Part shown: piece by piece, positions 45,714 to 57,409 of the stretch | How the letters are laid out: each line of letters begins with the position of its first letter | Position numbering within the stretch: the first letter of the stretch is position 1 | Assembly: GCA_933207985.1 (NCBI GenBank) | Contig: OW240912.1 | Span: 107,102,804-107,166,803, forward strand | Length of the DNA stretch: 64,000 nucleotides | Source: Pelobates cultripes | Lineage: Eukaryota > Chordata > Amphibia > Anura > Pelobatidae | Reading direction: 5' to 3' | The notes under the pieces: model-generated | What the model saw: only the letters and a program-made list of their open reading frames with translations | The model's database searches: none | Told to the model about the DNA's origin: nothing | Program-made: the position numbers and the translations under genes

Positions 45714-46352
45714 CCTGTCCGCCCGCAGCTCCCATCCCTCCCCCCTCTGTCAGTCCCTACATTGGCTTCCAGTTAGATATAGGGCTCAATTTAAGATTCT
45801 GGTGCTTGCTTACAAGTCCCTACATAATACTGCTCCAACCTACCTATCCCCCCTAATCCACAAGTATGTCCCGTTAAGGCCCCTGTGCTCTGCGGAAGAC
45901 CTATGTCTATCCTCTGTCTGTTCTCCCACATCTGATGCTTGCCTCCAGGGCTGCACCTTTTCTGTGGAACTCCCTTCCCTTCTCCATTAGACTTTCACTC
46001 AGTGTCCACTCCTTCATAAAATCTTTGAAAACACACTTCTTCAGGAAAGCATATAATTTAAACTGTTAGCGGGTTTTCACCCCCCTGCCCCCTCATGACT
46101 CCTCTCCTGCAAGTGTTAAAAAGAACCTACTAAGTTCTCAGTGAATACTTTTCTAGCAACCTATTTCATTACCCCTACTTATACCCTTTGTGTCACTATA
46201 CCCCACTCCCTCTAGCATGTAGGCTCATTGAACAGGGCCCTCAACCCCTCTGTTCCTGTGCATCCATTTGCCTGGTTACCATTACGTGTCTGTTAGTCCC
46301 TCCATTGTACAGCGCAACGGAATTTGCTGGCACTATATAAAAAATTTAATAA

Positions 46353-46734
46353 TAAGAAGAAATAATGGCCATTGGAGTTACTAAATAACCTCCATTTAAT
46401 CTTCATTTATTTAAATATGCATAGGTATTTGGGAAGAGCGCAGGTAACTTTTTCTCTTTTTTACTTTTTACTGTATGTATTGCGGCTGATGTGTACTATG
46501 GTTGTTGCTGCCGCCCACAAGTAATGGGAGTTTGAGCGCAGGACTTATTTTTGTGTATTTGTATTCACTTTTGAATCACAAAGCTATGTTACAATGCTGC
46601 CGCCCATCCCATGTGTTCCCTATTAAGGGTTAATAAGTATGTAGGGGTTTAGAAAAATAATATTTTTGTGTACAGAATTGCCATTAATTAGCCCAGAATG
46701 AACTTATGACGCTGCAGGATGTGTAGTTACATCT
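46353..46734. other. Unclassified sequence, no gene seen
   Basis: G/T-rich stretch between the L2 and a Tc1 fragment. Its mixed composition suggests another interspersed repeat, but no copy of it occurs elsewhere in the window. Confidence 0.4.
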
Positions 46735-47115
46735 CCAACATCAAAGGCAATGCTTCTTGTGAAAAGCAAACCCAGAACTGGTGTGTGTTTTTTATAGGGC
46801 AGGGCAGCTGTAACCAACACCTCCAATCTCATCTCATTGATTGGACTCCAGTTGGATGACATCTCACTCCAATTAGCTCTTGGAGATGTCATTAGTCTAG
46901 GGGTTCACATACTTTTTCCACCTGCACTGTGAATGTTTACATGGTGTGTTCAATAAAAACATGGCAGCATTTCATTCTTTGTGTGTTATTAGTTTAAGCA
47001 GACTGTGATTGTTTATTGTTGTGACTTAGATGATGATCAGATCACATTTTATGACCAATTTGTGCAGAAATCCATATCATTCCAAAGGGTTCACATACTT
47101 TTTCTTGCAACTGTA
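46735..47115 (-). mobile_element. Tc1-like transposon 5' end fragment
   Basis: The outer terminus, reversed, starts CAGTTGCAAGAAAAAGTATG at 47113 next to TA (47114-47115). An inner direct repeat of the same word (AAAAAGTATGTGAACCCCTA) lies at about 46900-46922, giving the IR/DR layout. The leader-like sequence upstream of the transposase follows, and no transposase coding sequence remains. Confidence 0.7.
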
Positions 47116-48723
47116 AAGGCAAAAAAAGATGTGCAGGTACAGGCACAGAGCAATGCAGCCACAAAATAATACAGAGACAGACATACAGGCACAGGAACTT
47201 AGTCATACATATACATATAGATACACAATCATACAGAGACATTTGTGCACAAAGCCATACAGGCACACAGCACAAATGTACAGGGCCAGACAAAGACTTA
47301 TAGGCACAAAGATATACAGACACACCGTCAAATTGACAGGCAGAAAGTCATGCATAAACTCACAGATAGATACTCAGCCCTCTGTGTGATCAAGTCCTTG
47401 CATGAGTCTAACAACTTCCTCCTGCCTGTATGCTAACCTGTGAGTAACATACTGCCCAGTGGGAGTTCCAATCGTGTGATCCCAAGTGAAGCCCTGACTG
47501 CTCCTGTATAGTGTGTTGGAATGACTACATTTGACAGGCATAGTCAGTTCACAGCCGTGCCGTGTAGGACACAGCGATATGTCCCTGCCCCTCCAAACAG
47601 CCTCCAGCATGAACTTGAGTCTCAGACTGAGCAAAGAAAAGGTGCTGCAGCTTGTCCACATTAATAGTAAGGGAACACAGTAGTACACCAGATGGGGAAT
47701 TATTTGAACTTCCAAGCTGGACTATACAGCCATGGAGAGGCTCTCAAGAGTCATGGACCAAGGCCCCAAGTTCTCATCCTGTCCTTAACATTGTGCAAAG
47801 CCCCAGCATGCGTGAAGCCTTAGGCAATTGTCTAACTGGCCCAATACTTGGGCTGCCTCTGCCTGAATGTATACATTCATTTGACTAAAGGAATCTGGAG
47901 TGGAGCCAAGTGGAACAGTCCTGGCCCTCTACTGCCTATTACCCATGTAATTTGTCATGTACACATGTTCTAGATTATTTACCTCACTCATTATTCATCA
48001 TCCTTTTCTTTGTCACCCTGCCAGTTTCTCCACCGACTCCCCATGAGTTTCTCAATAATTTTCAGAGTTCAAATTCTTGTCTACTCTCTAACTGACATTG
48101 TACCCCTCTAGATCATGTGCTCTTCCCTACAAATCAATTCTTCCTTCTTTGTTTACCAATAATTAGCGTCTCTCCTTTTTTAGTGATGTTGTTGTTGTTA
48201 ATGTCTTTTTTTCCCTCAGATATACAAGTCTTCACCATGACTTTAATCAGCAGCGAAGAGGAGAGAGGAGAACTTTTTGTTTCAGTGATAATGATAATGA
48301 TGTACGCTGATCTCACGTAGCCTGTGGGTTTGAAGTACTGAGGAAGAACCGCTTTTTTTTGTTTGTTTTTTCAAACGTTCATATTTTTTACAGTATACGG
48401 TGTGAAATAATTTGTGTTTATTTTATGTGTATACTGAGAACAAAAAAAATGATGTAGTATTATACACACAAAAGATTGTTTTTAATATTATCTGGATTGA
48501 CTTATCAGGAACCCTAAACCTAACTTGCAGACAATTAATACAGAACATATACCTTTTACCAATTGTTAGCAAGGTCAGGTTTAATAAGTGTACCCCTAGT
48601 ATAGAGCATGAGACAGGAGACAATACAAAAAGTTGTGCTGTTGGTTAGAAATTACACAATCAGATAAACAAAGCCTACACAGAGATAACAGAAAACAGAA
48701 GCCATTAAAACACCAGCTAAAGC
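47116..48723. other. No gene seen; ACAGGCACA-type simple repeat
   Basis: A degenerate CA/ACAGGCACA/ATACAGACA repeat at about 47125-47380, then T/C-rich and AT-rich sequence. Short frames only. Confidence 0.5.
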
Positions 48724-49739
48724 AAACACAACAATAAAAAAATGAATAAGTGAATGGCGCTTACACAATACAAAAAACACAAAACACAAAGATGGTGGTG
48801 GAAAGAAGTGTTCCCCAACACCTTAAATACAAAGTATAAAATAGAAAGTATATGGACACTGAATACACAAATGCCACAGAAATCCACACACCACTCTCTT
48901 AATCCCAAAAAAGTGAGTGTATACAATACTTGTAAATACAGGGATATATGCTGGTAGTATTCCGTGTACTTGGACCCTATAATAACATAAAACAGTACAC
49001 AGTGTAAACTGTATATGATAATGACAATAATAAAAATATAATGGATCCACTCACGAATTATAGAGCCGTGCCAGGCTCTATGTTGAATGCCCAAGGGTGC
49101 CTGTGCAGGCTAGATGCAGAGTCTTCGCAATACCCCTGAAAGGCAGGAGAAACAGCAAGGATGACATAAAAAATGAATAAATTTATTGCAGATAAAAATT
49201 ATATATAAAAACAACTGAACAAGTTGTCTAAGAAAGTGCAAAAGGCAATACAATGTATGCAGACGCGTTTCAACTCGATCAGAGTCTTCCTCAGTGCATA
49301 GGAGATATGCACTGAGGAAGACTCTGATCGAGTTGAAACGCGTTCAGTTGTTTTTATATATAATTTTTATCTGCAATAAATTTATTCATTTTTTATATCA
49401 TCCTTGCTGTTTCTCCTGCCTTTGAGGGGTATTGCGAAGACTCTGCATCTAGCCTGCACAGGCACCCTTGGGCATTCAACATAGAGCCTGGCACGGCTCT
49501 ATAATTCGTGAGTGGATCCATTATATTTTTATTATTGTCATTATCATATACAGTTTACACTATGTACTGTTTTATGTTATTATAGGGTCCAAGTACACGG
49601 AATACTACCAGCATATATCCCTGTATTTACAAGTATTGTATACACTCACTTTTTTGGGATTAAGAGAGTGGTGTGTGGATTTCTGTGGCATTTGTGTATT
49701 CCGTGTCCATATACTTTCTATTTTAAACACAACAATAAA
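48724..49739. mobile_element. About 1-kb foldback element with 15-bp target duplication
   Basis: Flanked by AAACACAACAATAAA at 48724-48738 and 49725-49739. After a single left tail of about 100 bp (48739-48838), two long arms (about 48839-49300 and 49305-49724) are near-perfect inverted copies. They meet at GTGCATAGGAGATATGCAC (about 49295-49313). The left arm has about 40 bp (CAAGTTGTCTAAGAAAGTGC and beyond) missing from the right arm. Each arm contains GAAACGCGT and AATAAATTTATTC. The frames on both strands are mirror copies of each other and not genes. Confidence 0.9.
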
Positions 49740-51600
49740 CTTGATGACTGGACACCTCAAATGGACAGAAGGCTCCATCATGATTGCGTCACCAGAAAGT
49801 ATTTACATGATGACGCTGGACTGATGCATCGTTTGCCTACAGATGCCAGGCCCAACCTGTACAATTTGATGCCATAGTGGAGCATTCGGAATCAGCAATC
49901 CTATCTGCAGGAGAAAGAATGATACTTAGTATCAGTCTAGAGTGGAAAAGTGTGCAATAAATGCGCAGATCTGGCAGATAACCTCACATGACTCATCATC
50001 ACTTCTTAAAGTAATGATGGACTGACATTTCTCTTTATTTCTTTAGTTGAGTTGTTGTTGTCATTTTATAGACTGTGCCAACCATAAATGATGGCATTCT
50101 AACAAATAGGGCTATTTAAGACCAGCATGCTGCCAAAGCAATTACTTATCATTTCCATTCAAATGTGCTGTTTGCTACTATTTCATATTTATTTTCATAT
50201 CTAACATAAAATTCTTCACAAGGCTTCAAAAAAAAAAGTATTTTCCAAAGTAAAAGCAAAATCTTCAGGCTAATTGTAGTGATTTGAGGAAAATAAAATA
50301 TCACCACAAGATTATAGCTTAAAACATCAAAAATCTATAATGCACATTCTAAAGAAAATTATAGCTTGCTCTTTTTTTGTACATAAGTTCCCCAGAAGGA
50401 ACAGCATATATATATAAAAAAAAAATTCAGCGCTTGCTGTTGCTGAATTATTGTTTTTAGGTTGTGGCTTTAATATCCCTGCGGAGAACAATTTCAGAGT
50501 ACGGAGGCTATTATAAGTTGAGGAATGAAATTATAGGTTCTGACAGAAATAATATAGCATTATCTGCAGCAAACAAGCAGGGGCAAAGGGGACAGGATTA
50601 TTTAGCATTGCAATTAACTCTGCCAAATCTGAAAGCTTGTGTAAAGCAACAATTATCAAGTTACCTGTAAAGGCTTTTAACCCAGCTGTGCATTCAAAAA
50701 TTAATGAATTGTGTATGGGAGAACTTACGACTGCTTTGCAGAATATAGACTAAAATTGCCAGGTTGTGAATTTCTTCAGATTCAGGGATTTTACCATAAA
50801 TTCACATATGTAGGGATTCACCGCACCTAATTCTTTACCTAATAGATCCTTTACAAATAACAATGCTTTTATTAAATTTAGTGAGATTATTTTTATACTG
50901 GTGGCAGGCAAGTCAATGTTTAACAAACAATAGATATATGTTGGAAAAGATACGTGCTGGATATTAATCCCTAACTGAGATTAGGGGTCTGTACAACTAA
51001 TGGGGATTAGCATTAATTGAGACACGGTATTACTAATGGATTCACACTTTGGTTGTTTCTAGTGTTCAATACAGATTCTGGAGATGTTCACAATTTAGTG
51101 AGTGGCAGAATGTGGGGGAAGTAGGACAAGTGGAATCAAATGTAAAGATGGGGTAGCGAGAGTTCAGGTGTGTTCATGGGCGTCTGCAGGAATTTTCCCG
51201 TGGAGGGGGCATAATTGTAATGACATCCATGCTTGGCCCCTTTTTGACAGTGTCATGAAAGGGAAGGGGCATAGTCATTATCACATAAAGCCAGGGTGAA
51301 TAGCGTTTTCACAACTATGGTGTCAGGAATAAATATTTGTATTCCTGACAATATAGTGTTCCTTTAATCAAATTAAGAGATCATTCTGGTCACCATAACA
51401 ACTTAATCTAAATGAAAATGCTATGATGCAAGGAGGCCCCTGGGCACTCTCTTTCCTTTAAGGGGTGAAACTGCTCTCAAATGGGTTAACCTCAAAGGCT
51501 TCCTCCCGCTCCAGAGCTCCAGGTCGTTCAGTGGTATTCGGCTTCTGAAACGGAGTGTCAGAAAGTAAAGACATGGGCATGGGTCAGGCATGGGTGCCAC
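49740..51600. other. No gene seen; T2-like right-end relic
   Basis: AT-rich. A T2-like right end lies at about 51305-51368 (TTTGTATTCCTGACAATATAGTGTTCCTTTAA), followed by another relic (CTGGTCACCATAACAACTTAATC). No exon recognised. Confidence 0.5.
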
Positions 51601-52450
51601 TGATTGGCTAGAGGCTTCTTCTGCTCCTTTCTGCTTATTTCGTGCCCTTCTGCTCCTTTCTCTTTCTTATCCCTTTCTGCTCATTGCAGACCCTTCCTTC
51701 TCTTTGCAGACCCTTCCTTCTCCTTGCTGCCCCTTCCTGCTCCTTGCAGACCCTTCCTGCTTCTTGCTGCCTTTCCAGCTGCTTGCTGACCCTTTCTGTT
51801 CCTTCTCCTACTTTACCTTTGTGCTCCTTCTGATTCTTTCTGCCCCTTCCTTCTCCTTGCTGCCCCTTCTTTCTCCTTGCTGACCCCTCTTGCTCCTTGC
51901 AGACCCCTTCTGCTCCTTGTTGCCTCTTCCTACTCCTTGCTGACCCCTCTTGCTCCTTGCAGACCGTCCCTACCCCTTCCTGCTGACCCGTCCTACTCCT
52001 TGCTGACCCTTCTTGCTGCCTCTTCCTACTCCTTGCTGACCCCTCTTGCTCCTTGCAGACCCCTTCTGCTCCTTGTTGCCTCTTCCTACTCCTTGCTGAC
52101 CCCTCTTGCTCCTTGCAGACCGTCCCTACCCCTTCCTGCTGACCCGTCCTACTCCTTGCTGACCCTTCTTGCTGCCTCTTCCTACTCCTTGCTGACCCAT
52201 CTTGCTCCTTGCAGACCCTTCCTGCTACTTGCTGCCTCTTCCTACTCCTTGCTGACCCTTCCTGCTCCTTGCTGACCTCTCCTGCTCCTTGCTGCTCCTT
52301 TACCCTCCTTCTCCTTGCAAACCTTTCCTACCCCTTCCTGCTTCTTGCTGATCCCTTCTATTCCTTGCTGACCCCTCTTGCCCCTTGCAGAACCTTTCTG
52401 CTCATTTCTGCCCATTCTACTTTATCTTCATCTATGCTGTCTCCCCCATC
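51601..52450. repeat. Pyrimidine-rich array (inverted relative of 27591-28900)
   Basis: Built from TGCTCCTTGCTGACCCTTCC and GCAGACCCTTCCT words, the reverse complement of the purine array. A higher-order unit of about 156 bp occurs twice (about 51923-52078 and 52079-52230). Open frames such as 51877-52275 are repeat translations. Confidence 0.9.
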
Positions 52451-52760
52451 CGCACTTACCTGATCTATACGCTGCCCCCATGCCTTACCTGATCTGTAGT
52501 TTGCCCCCCCCATTCCTCACTTACCTGATCTGTAGTCCACCCCCCCATTCCTCACTTACCTGATCTGTAGGCTGCTTCTGCAGGCTAGGGGTTGCTGGCT
52601 GCATGCTCCCCTGCAGATTCTGTCAGGAGAGAGAAGCAGGGTTAAGCTGTAGCTTCCTGCCTTTCTCCATTCACAGCACCACCTACTGGCCGGCATTGCA
52701 GTGTATTCTCTCACTGAAACCAAAAATAGCAGCAGAAGCTGAAAAAGTCCAGGGGTCAGG
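52451..52760 (-). repeat. Donor-like minisatellite and head module, inverted copy
   Basis: Reading on the minus strand: a head (about 52591-52760, including CTGCAGGGGAGCATGCAGCC) is followed by units with ACAGATCAGGTAAGTGAGGA (52450-52590). This matches the order in 27107-27590, so head, donor-like minisatellite and purine-rich array travel together as one repeat. Confidence 0.8.
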
Positions 52761-53274
52761 TCTCCCCCATTATCCCCCCCACGGACACCCATGGGTGTGT
52801 TGTGTCAATAACAGCACTGAGTTTAAGAAATTCAAAGGCCTTTCCCATCTCCAAGTGTTTAGACTGCGCAAGGACCTCCAGGAGTGAAGATGGATAATCT
52901 TCATTGCGTTGTTTTATTTTTTTAGCACTCTGTCATTTTTATTCTATTTTTAATAGTTGTGTCAGGATTTTTATTTTATTTTTTTATTAGGGTGAAGTGG
53001 TAGGTAGAATTTAAAATTGGGAGGGGTGGGTGGATACGGGCATGTCTACTGTATATATGGATATATAGCCCTCAGCCATCCAAGGGTGGGTTTAGGGGAG
53101 CAAGGCATGTTCCACATTTATATATTAAAACTAGGGGACATTGCTATTACTTTAGTGCCCAAGCTACAAACCACAGGGTAGGTCATGGAGCTTACCGCCA
53201 TTGCTAAACTTTAGTACTTGGTAATTTTAGCAATTGGGCAGAAATGGCATGGTGGGTAGGAGCATAAGGGAGAT
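52761..53274. other. No gene seen
   Basis: T-rich sequence with no recognisable feature. Confidence 0.5.
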
Positions 53275-54902
53275 TTAACCCCTTAAGGACTGGACTGTTT
53301 TTGCAATGTTGTGCATTTGTGACCAGGCCTCTTTTTACACTTTTGTGGTGTTTGTGTTTAGCTGTAATTTTCCGCTCTCTCATTTACTGTTCCTATACAA
53401 ATTATATATTGTTTTTTTCAGGACAAAAAAAGGCTTTCTTTACATACCATTATTTATATACTCTCATGTAATTTAATTTAAAATAAAATAAAAAAAATAA
53501 GATGAAAAATTGAAAAAAATACATGTTTTTTGACTTTTACTTGAAAAATCTTTTACTCATCTACAAAAGCGAATAAAAAAAAACTGCTAAATAGATTCAA
53601 AATTTTGTCCTGAGTTTTAAAATACCCAGTGTTTACATGCTTTTTTTTTTTGCAAGTTATAGGGCTATAGATACAAGTAGGATATTGCGGTTTCAAAACA
53701 TAAATTTTTTCAAATTTATCAATAGTGACATTGTAACATTATTATCTGTCATAAATCTCTGAATAACACCCCACATGTACATATTTTGTTTAAGGTAGAC
53801 AACCCAGGGTATTCAATATGGGGTATGACCAGTTTTTTTTAGTAGCCACATAGTCGCAAACACTGGCAAACAGCGTTCATATTTGTTTGTGTGTGAAAAA
53901 AGTAAAAAAACTAAATTAATGGCTAATTTTGGCCAGTGTTTGTGACTAAGTGGCTACTAAAAAATAACTGGGCATACCCCATTTGCAATACCTTGGGTTG
54001 TCTTCTTTTGCAAATGGTATGGCATCACGGGGGTAATTCTCATTCCTGGGCTACTATACGCTCTCAAAGGCAACGTAACCAACCTGCCCATTTTCAATGT
54101 AAAAATATTTGACCCATATATTTGACCCTGTAACTTTCAAAAACGCTATAAAATCTGTACATGGGGGGTACTGTTATACTCAGGAGACTTTGCTGAACAC
54201 AAATATTAGTGTTTAAAAACAGGAAAACGCTGTTTGTGTGTAAAATTACTTAATTATGTAAAAATATTACATAAATACGCACGTAGAATTTAAATATATA
54301 TGCATATTTATATATTTGAAGTCTACGTGTATATTTATATAATTTATGTATTTTTGTATATGGACATATGTATATTTCGCATTATATTTATTTATATATA
54401 CATAGATATATATACAATTTCATTCTAAGTATTTTGATATAAATATATTTTAATATCAAAATACAGTTAGAATAAAATTTCATTTAGATATATAATTTTT
54501 TTAATTTTTATTATTTTTAATTTAATCTACTTATTATTTGTATTTTATAATATATATAATATTTTTTTTAATTAAAATTAACTTTTATTTATTTTTATGA
54601 TTTTACAGTTGCAGGGAGAATGCCTGTCAGCACAGACAGTCCCCCTGCAGGCAGACACATGGACACCTATTGTGACCATGTGACTGCTCTGTTGGGCGAT
54701 CACATGGCCACAGGGGTCCTAACCCGCCATGGTGAGACTGTCTGGGCTGCAGGCAGTCTCCCCACACCGGGAGCACCGCCAATCGCCGCCGGGGGAACGA
54801 CTGTGATCGGATAAGTACATAAAACCGTTAGGACAGTTCAGGACCATCACCGGTCGGCAATGGAAAAATGCTGATGACCGTCCTCGGTCGTTAAGAGGTT
54901 AA
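53275..54902. mobile_element. 1.6-kb TTAA-flanked non-autonomous DNA transposon
   Basis: TTAA at 53275-53278 and 54899-54902. Termini are CCCCTTAAGGAC and, reversed, CCTCTTAACGACCGAGGACG. Inside, two arms of about 73 bp (53796-53868 and 53932-54004) form a hairpin containing GCCAGTGTTTG and the CATACCCCAT word. The rest is AT-rich with a GC-rich right end. Kolobok/T2 or piggyBac by target site; no transposase frame remains. Confidence 0.8.
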
Positions 54903-55034
54903 ACGTTCCTATAATTAGATGAGGGCCATATTGACTTTTTATTGTGGCAGTTGGCTAGCAAACACGCAGCCGCCACTCCACTGCCCAAATAAAACAAAAT
55001 ACTGATCGGTAGATATGAAAACATGCATACATGG

Positions 55035-55548
55035 TACAGTGGGACCTCGTTAACAAACGCTTCTGTTAATTTTCGGTTTACAAATGAAAATCAATTGAAA
55101 ATAATGCTTCGGTTTACAGATTTGTTTCACAATACAAAGCAAGTTTCCCCAGGATGCATTGCACCTGGGAGTTTTATATCACCGCCCCCTGCATGCTGGA
55201 GCCTGTGGGTAGCACATGGCTTTGAGTGTGGAAGTGTTGGAGCGGTTTTTGCATCAAGTTTTGGAGCCATTCTGGACAATTTTGCAGTTTTGGGACTTTT
55301 TGGTGCATTTCTCAAGCTGTGCAAAGGTAGAGAGCTGAGCTGCATCGTTTGCATGCTTTTTATTGTGTGTTCTGCGTTGTGGGTTGGTTTCCATGCCAGC
55401 AAATTTTGACTTTTTTCTGACCTCCAGAATGGATTAATTGGTTTCAAATGCATTCCTATGGGAAACCGCATTTCAGTTTACAAATTTTTTTTGCAATAAG
55501 AAACGTCCCGGAGAACGCATCATATTCGGAAACCGATGTCCCACTGTA
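55035..55548. mobile_element. 510-bp TA-flanked MITE (CAGTGGGAC ends)
   Basis: TA at 55035-55036 and 55547-55548. Ends are CAGTGGGACCTCGTTAAC and, reversed, CAGTGGGACATCGGTTTCC. The subterminal regions repeat GGTTTACAAAT. The TA target places it with Tc1/mariner/pogo-type elements. The 128-codon frame across it is not a recognised protein. Confidence 0.88.
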
Positions 55549-55797
55549 TATCTAAAAACAGAATACAAATGCTGCAGTTCTCGTTTGATGCCTTTGCAAG
55601 CCCTCCCCTTCTAATCTAAACCAGATTTTCTGACGCTGTACACTCTCAAACCTTTCAATGCAGCTCAATGAGAAGTCACAAGACATGCTCTGGGCAATTG
55701 CTGCCTCCTAAGTTTAGCTTAACTAGGCTAAACAACCAGAATAGGTTGTACAATTGAAAGCCAGGGAGTGTAAGATTGGTTCATGGAAAACTATGCC

Positions 55798-56081
55798 AGT
55801 AATACAATTAAGAAATACACGCCGTGCCAATCAGCATTTCCTTATAGAGATACATTGAACCCCATAGAGTTGTATTGATTCAATGCATCTCTATAAGGAA
55901 ATGCTGATTGGAATGGCGTGTGTTTCTTCTTAATTGTATTACTGATATAGGCACCAATGTAAACACTGCCTTTTATATGAAAAGACAGCATTTACATTTA
56001 AACATCTGCAGGGACATGCTACAGCCACCAGACCCATTACATTAAGTTGTAGTTGTTCTGGTGACTATCGTGTCCCTTTAA
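55798..56081. mobile_element. T2-like MITE, palindromic left part
   Basis: The right end CTATCGTGTCCCT is followed by TTAA (56078-56081). The left part folds: CCAGTAATACAATTAAGAAA with GCCAATCAGCATTTCC is mirrored by GGAAATGCTGATTGG through TTAATTGTATTACTG (about 55798-55955). The left TTAA (55808-55811) lies within the palindrome, so the exact boundary is uncertain. Confidence 0.65.
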
Positions 56082-56439
56082 ACTTAAAATGACAATTTCT
56101 ACTGAAATCTGCACTTCTTGTACAATTAAAAAAAAAAATAATAATAAAAAAAAAAAAGGAAACAAAGCATTTCAGCAAGCTAAAGTCTAGATGTGTTTTT
56201 TGTATTTTTTTTTTTTTTATAACTATTTGCCTGCTTGCTGGTATAACGCTTGCAAGTATTACACACAGTTTGTAAATTTTCCAGACTCTATACTTTAGAA
56301 TTCAGATGCAAAAAGCACTGATTTGAAAAAAGAAACGGAATGCATCCATTTGAATTAGGCTGAGAGGACCTCATTTCAACTGGATTTGGCTTTAGCAAGT
56401 GAGTATTGCTAATCCATGGTTTCTGTAATATTTTGTATT

Positions 56440-56536
56440 GGTCTCATTTATTGTTACATTTCTCCCTTTGTATAGTATGTAATCTTGTAAAGCGCTGCAG
56501 AATACATTAGAGCTATATAAATACCAATAATAATAA
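56440..56536 (+). repeat. L2-type LINE 3' tail
   Basis: GTAATCTTGTAAAGCGCTGCAG, then AGCTATATAAATACCAATAATAATAA: the conserved L2 3' end with its short repeat tail. Most of the element is missing. Confidence 0.7.
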
Positions 56537-56860
56537 TTCAGTAATTTTCCCTGGATTTTGTCTATCTGGACAAAGTTCAGTGTTTACTGAATAACTGAGT
56601 CTACGTTTAAAATTGTGTAATTGTTCTGTAGATATTGCAGTTCTAAGAGATTATTAAATGCAATATGGATTATTCACAGTATTAGGAAAACAAATAGAGA
56701 AATAAAATAATTTGCCAAGAAGTTTTTAAAAAAACCAGAAGAGCGATTGCAAAAATAATCCCAGCACAAATCACAAAAGCATACATAAATAGATTTCATT
56801 ACATACAATTTCACTGACTAATGTTCTCTAACCAAATTTACATTATATGTCTTGCGAATT
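56537..56860. other. No gene seen; sequence beyond the BCAS2 3' end
   Basis: AT-rich, without recognisable repeats, between the L2 tail and the presumed BCAS2 3' UTR. Confidence 0.45.
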
Positions 56861-56879
56861 TACTGGGAAAAAAAACACT

Positions 56880-56885
56880 TTTATT
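56880..56885 (-). terminator. Candidate BCAS2 polyadenylation signal AATAAA
   Basis: Minus-strand AATAAA about 400 nt after the stop codon. An alternative minus-strand ATTAAA lies at 57050-57055, about 235 nt after the stop. The sequence alone does not show which is used; 3' end reads would decide. Confidence 0.35.
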
Positions 56886-57288
56886 CATACCATATAAAAA
56901 AAAAAATCAAAAAAAATCAAATAAAACTGCAGATTTACATAGAATGAATTCTCGTCCAGTACATAATGCATTGTTTTCCACCAATGGAACAAGGTCCAAG
57001 TTTGCAGAACATATTAAGCAAAATCCTTTGTGGCCTTTAGGAAAATGATTTTAATGGCTAGCTATTTGAAAGCTCCCAAGTATTGAAAAGGCTTAAAACT
57101 TCTAATTAAACACAATAAATGAATGTCAGTCTTGGGGCTTGAGAATAGATGGTGCACTGTCAAACTAGATCAATGAATGGTAGCAGAGATGCTAATCATT
57201 AGTCATGGTCTGTGAGCCAATGAACAGAAGGGCAAAATGAATTGGATGTCCTGGGCAATAATAGAAAATGTCCTTTTGGGACGGCAGG

Positions 57289-57409
57289 TTAATAATCTTG
57301 GATATTTTCTTTATTCTCCCCGTCGTTCTGCTTAAATTGATGAATTTCATTCTCCATATGAACAATTGCTCGTTCTATCTCGTAGTTCTTACTCACAAGG
57401 GATACCCAC
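57289..57409 (-). CDS. bcas2: BCAS2 (SPF27) terminal coding exon
   Basis: BCAS2/SPF27 is a core subunit of the PRP19/NTC complex that activates the spliceosome in the nucleus. This exon encodes its C-terminus: [20 protein letters not shown] continuing to NKENIQDY and a TAA at 57289-57291. It matches the vertebrate C-terminus (human form recalled as [16 protein letters not shown]...NKENIRQDF). The acceptor reads TTTTATTATTAG|G on the minus strand, with AG at 57410-57411. The first base completes the Lys codon split with the upstream exon (AA|G). The Glu-rich, heptad-like sequence fits the coiled-coil tail that contacts other NTC subunits. No frame damage is seen. I am sure of the gene; the exon's 3' UTR extends to an unproved poly(A) site. 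Confidence 0.95.

Larger units (their letters stand above)
44621..45991 (+). pseudogene. L2 ORF2 reverse transcriptase remnant
   Basis: This once encoded the RT that copies LINE RNA at a nicked target. Readable parts: GVPQG-like motif (frame at about 44650), then after a frameshift [20 protein letters not shown] with the catalytic YADD (44744-44755), [20 protein letters not shown] and [11 protein letters not shown]. It is broken near 45195 by the foldback insertion and resumes at about 45714-45991 (ILVLAYKSLHNTAPTYLSPL). The endonuclease is missing. Frameshifts and the insertion show it is inactive. Confidence 0.85.
44565..46352 (+). mobile_element. L2-type LINE, 5'-truncated, with nested insertions
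   Basis: Plus-strand LINE from the reverse-transcriptase region to the 3' end. It keeps a YADD box (44744-44755), the thumb region, and after an interruption (45212-45701) the C-terminal TYLSPLI...VPLRPLCSAEDL part and a 3' UTR. The end reads TGTACAGCGCAACGGAATTTGCTGGCACTATATAA, the characteristic L2-like tail, then AATAATAAG. Confidence 0.85.
54960..56215. mobile_element. TTAAAGG-type repeat (family B) with two nested MITEs
   Basis: Aligns in blocks with 31396-32235 (ACTGCCCAAATA, AAGCCCTCCCCTTCTAA, TTGAAAGCCAGGGAGTGT, GCATTTCAGCAAGCTAAA). It is interrupted by a TA-flanked MITE (55035-55548) and a T2-like palindromic insertion (about 55798-56081). No genes. Confidence 0.65.

Noticed and set aside
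48717..49824. Two similar proteins of about 120 aa on opposite strands
   Set aside because: They are the two arms of one palindromic foldback element; the frames are mirror images and match no family.
51877..52275. 132-codon Leu/Ser/Pro-rich frame, and the mirror frames at 28533-28893
   Set aside because: They read through pyrimidine- or purine-rich tandem arrays where stops are rare. There is no gene context or signal peptide logic beyond composition.
55023..55409. 128-codon frame with hydrophobic stretches as a small membrane protein
   Set aside because: It lies almost wholly inside a TA-flanked MITE (55037-55546), and its first codons are the element's terminal repeat.
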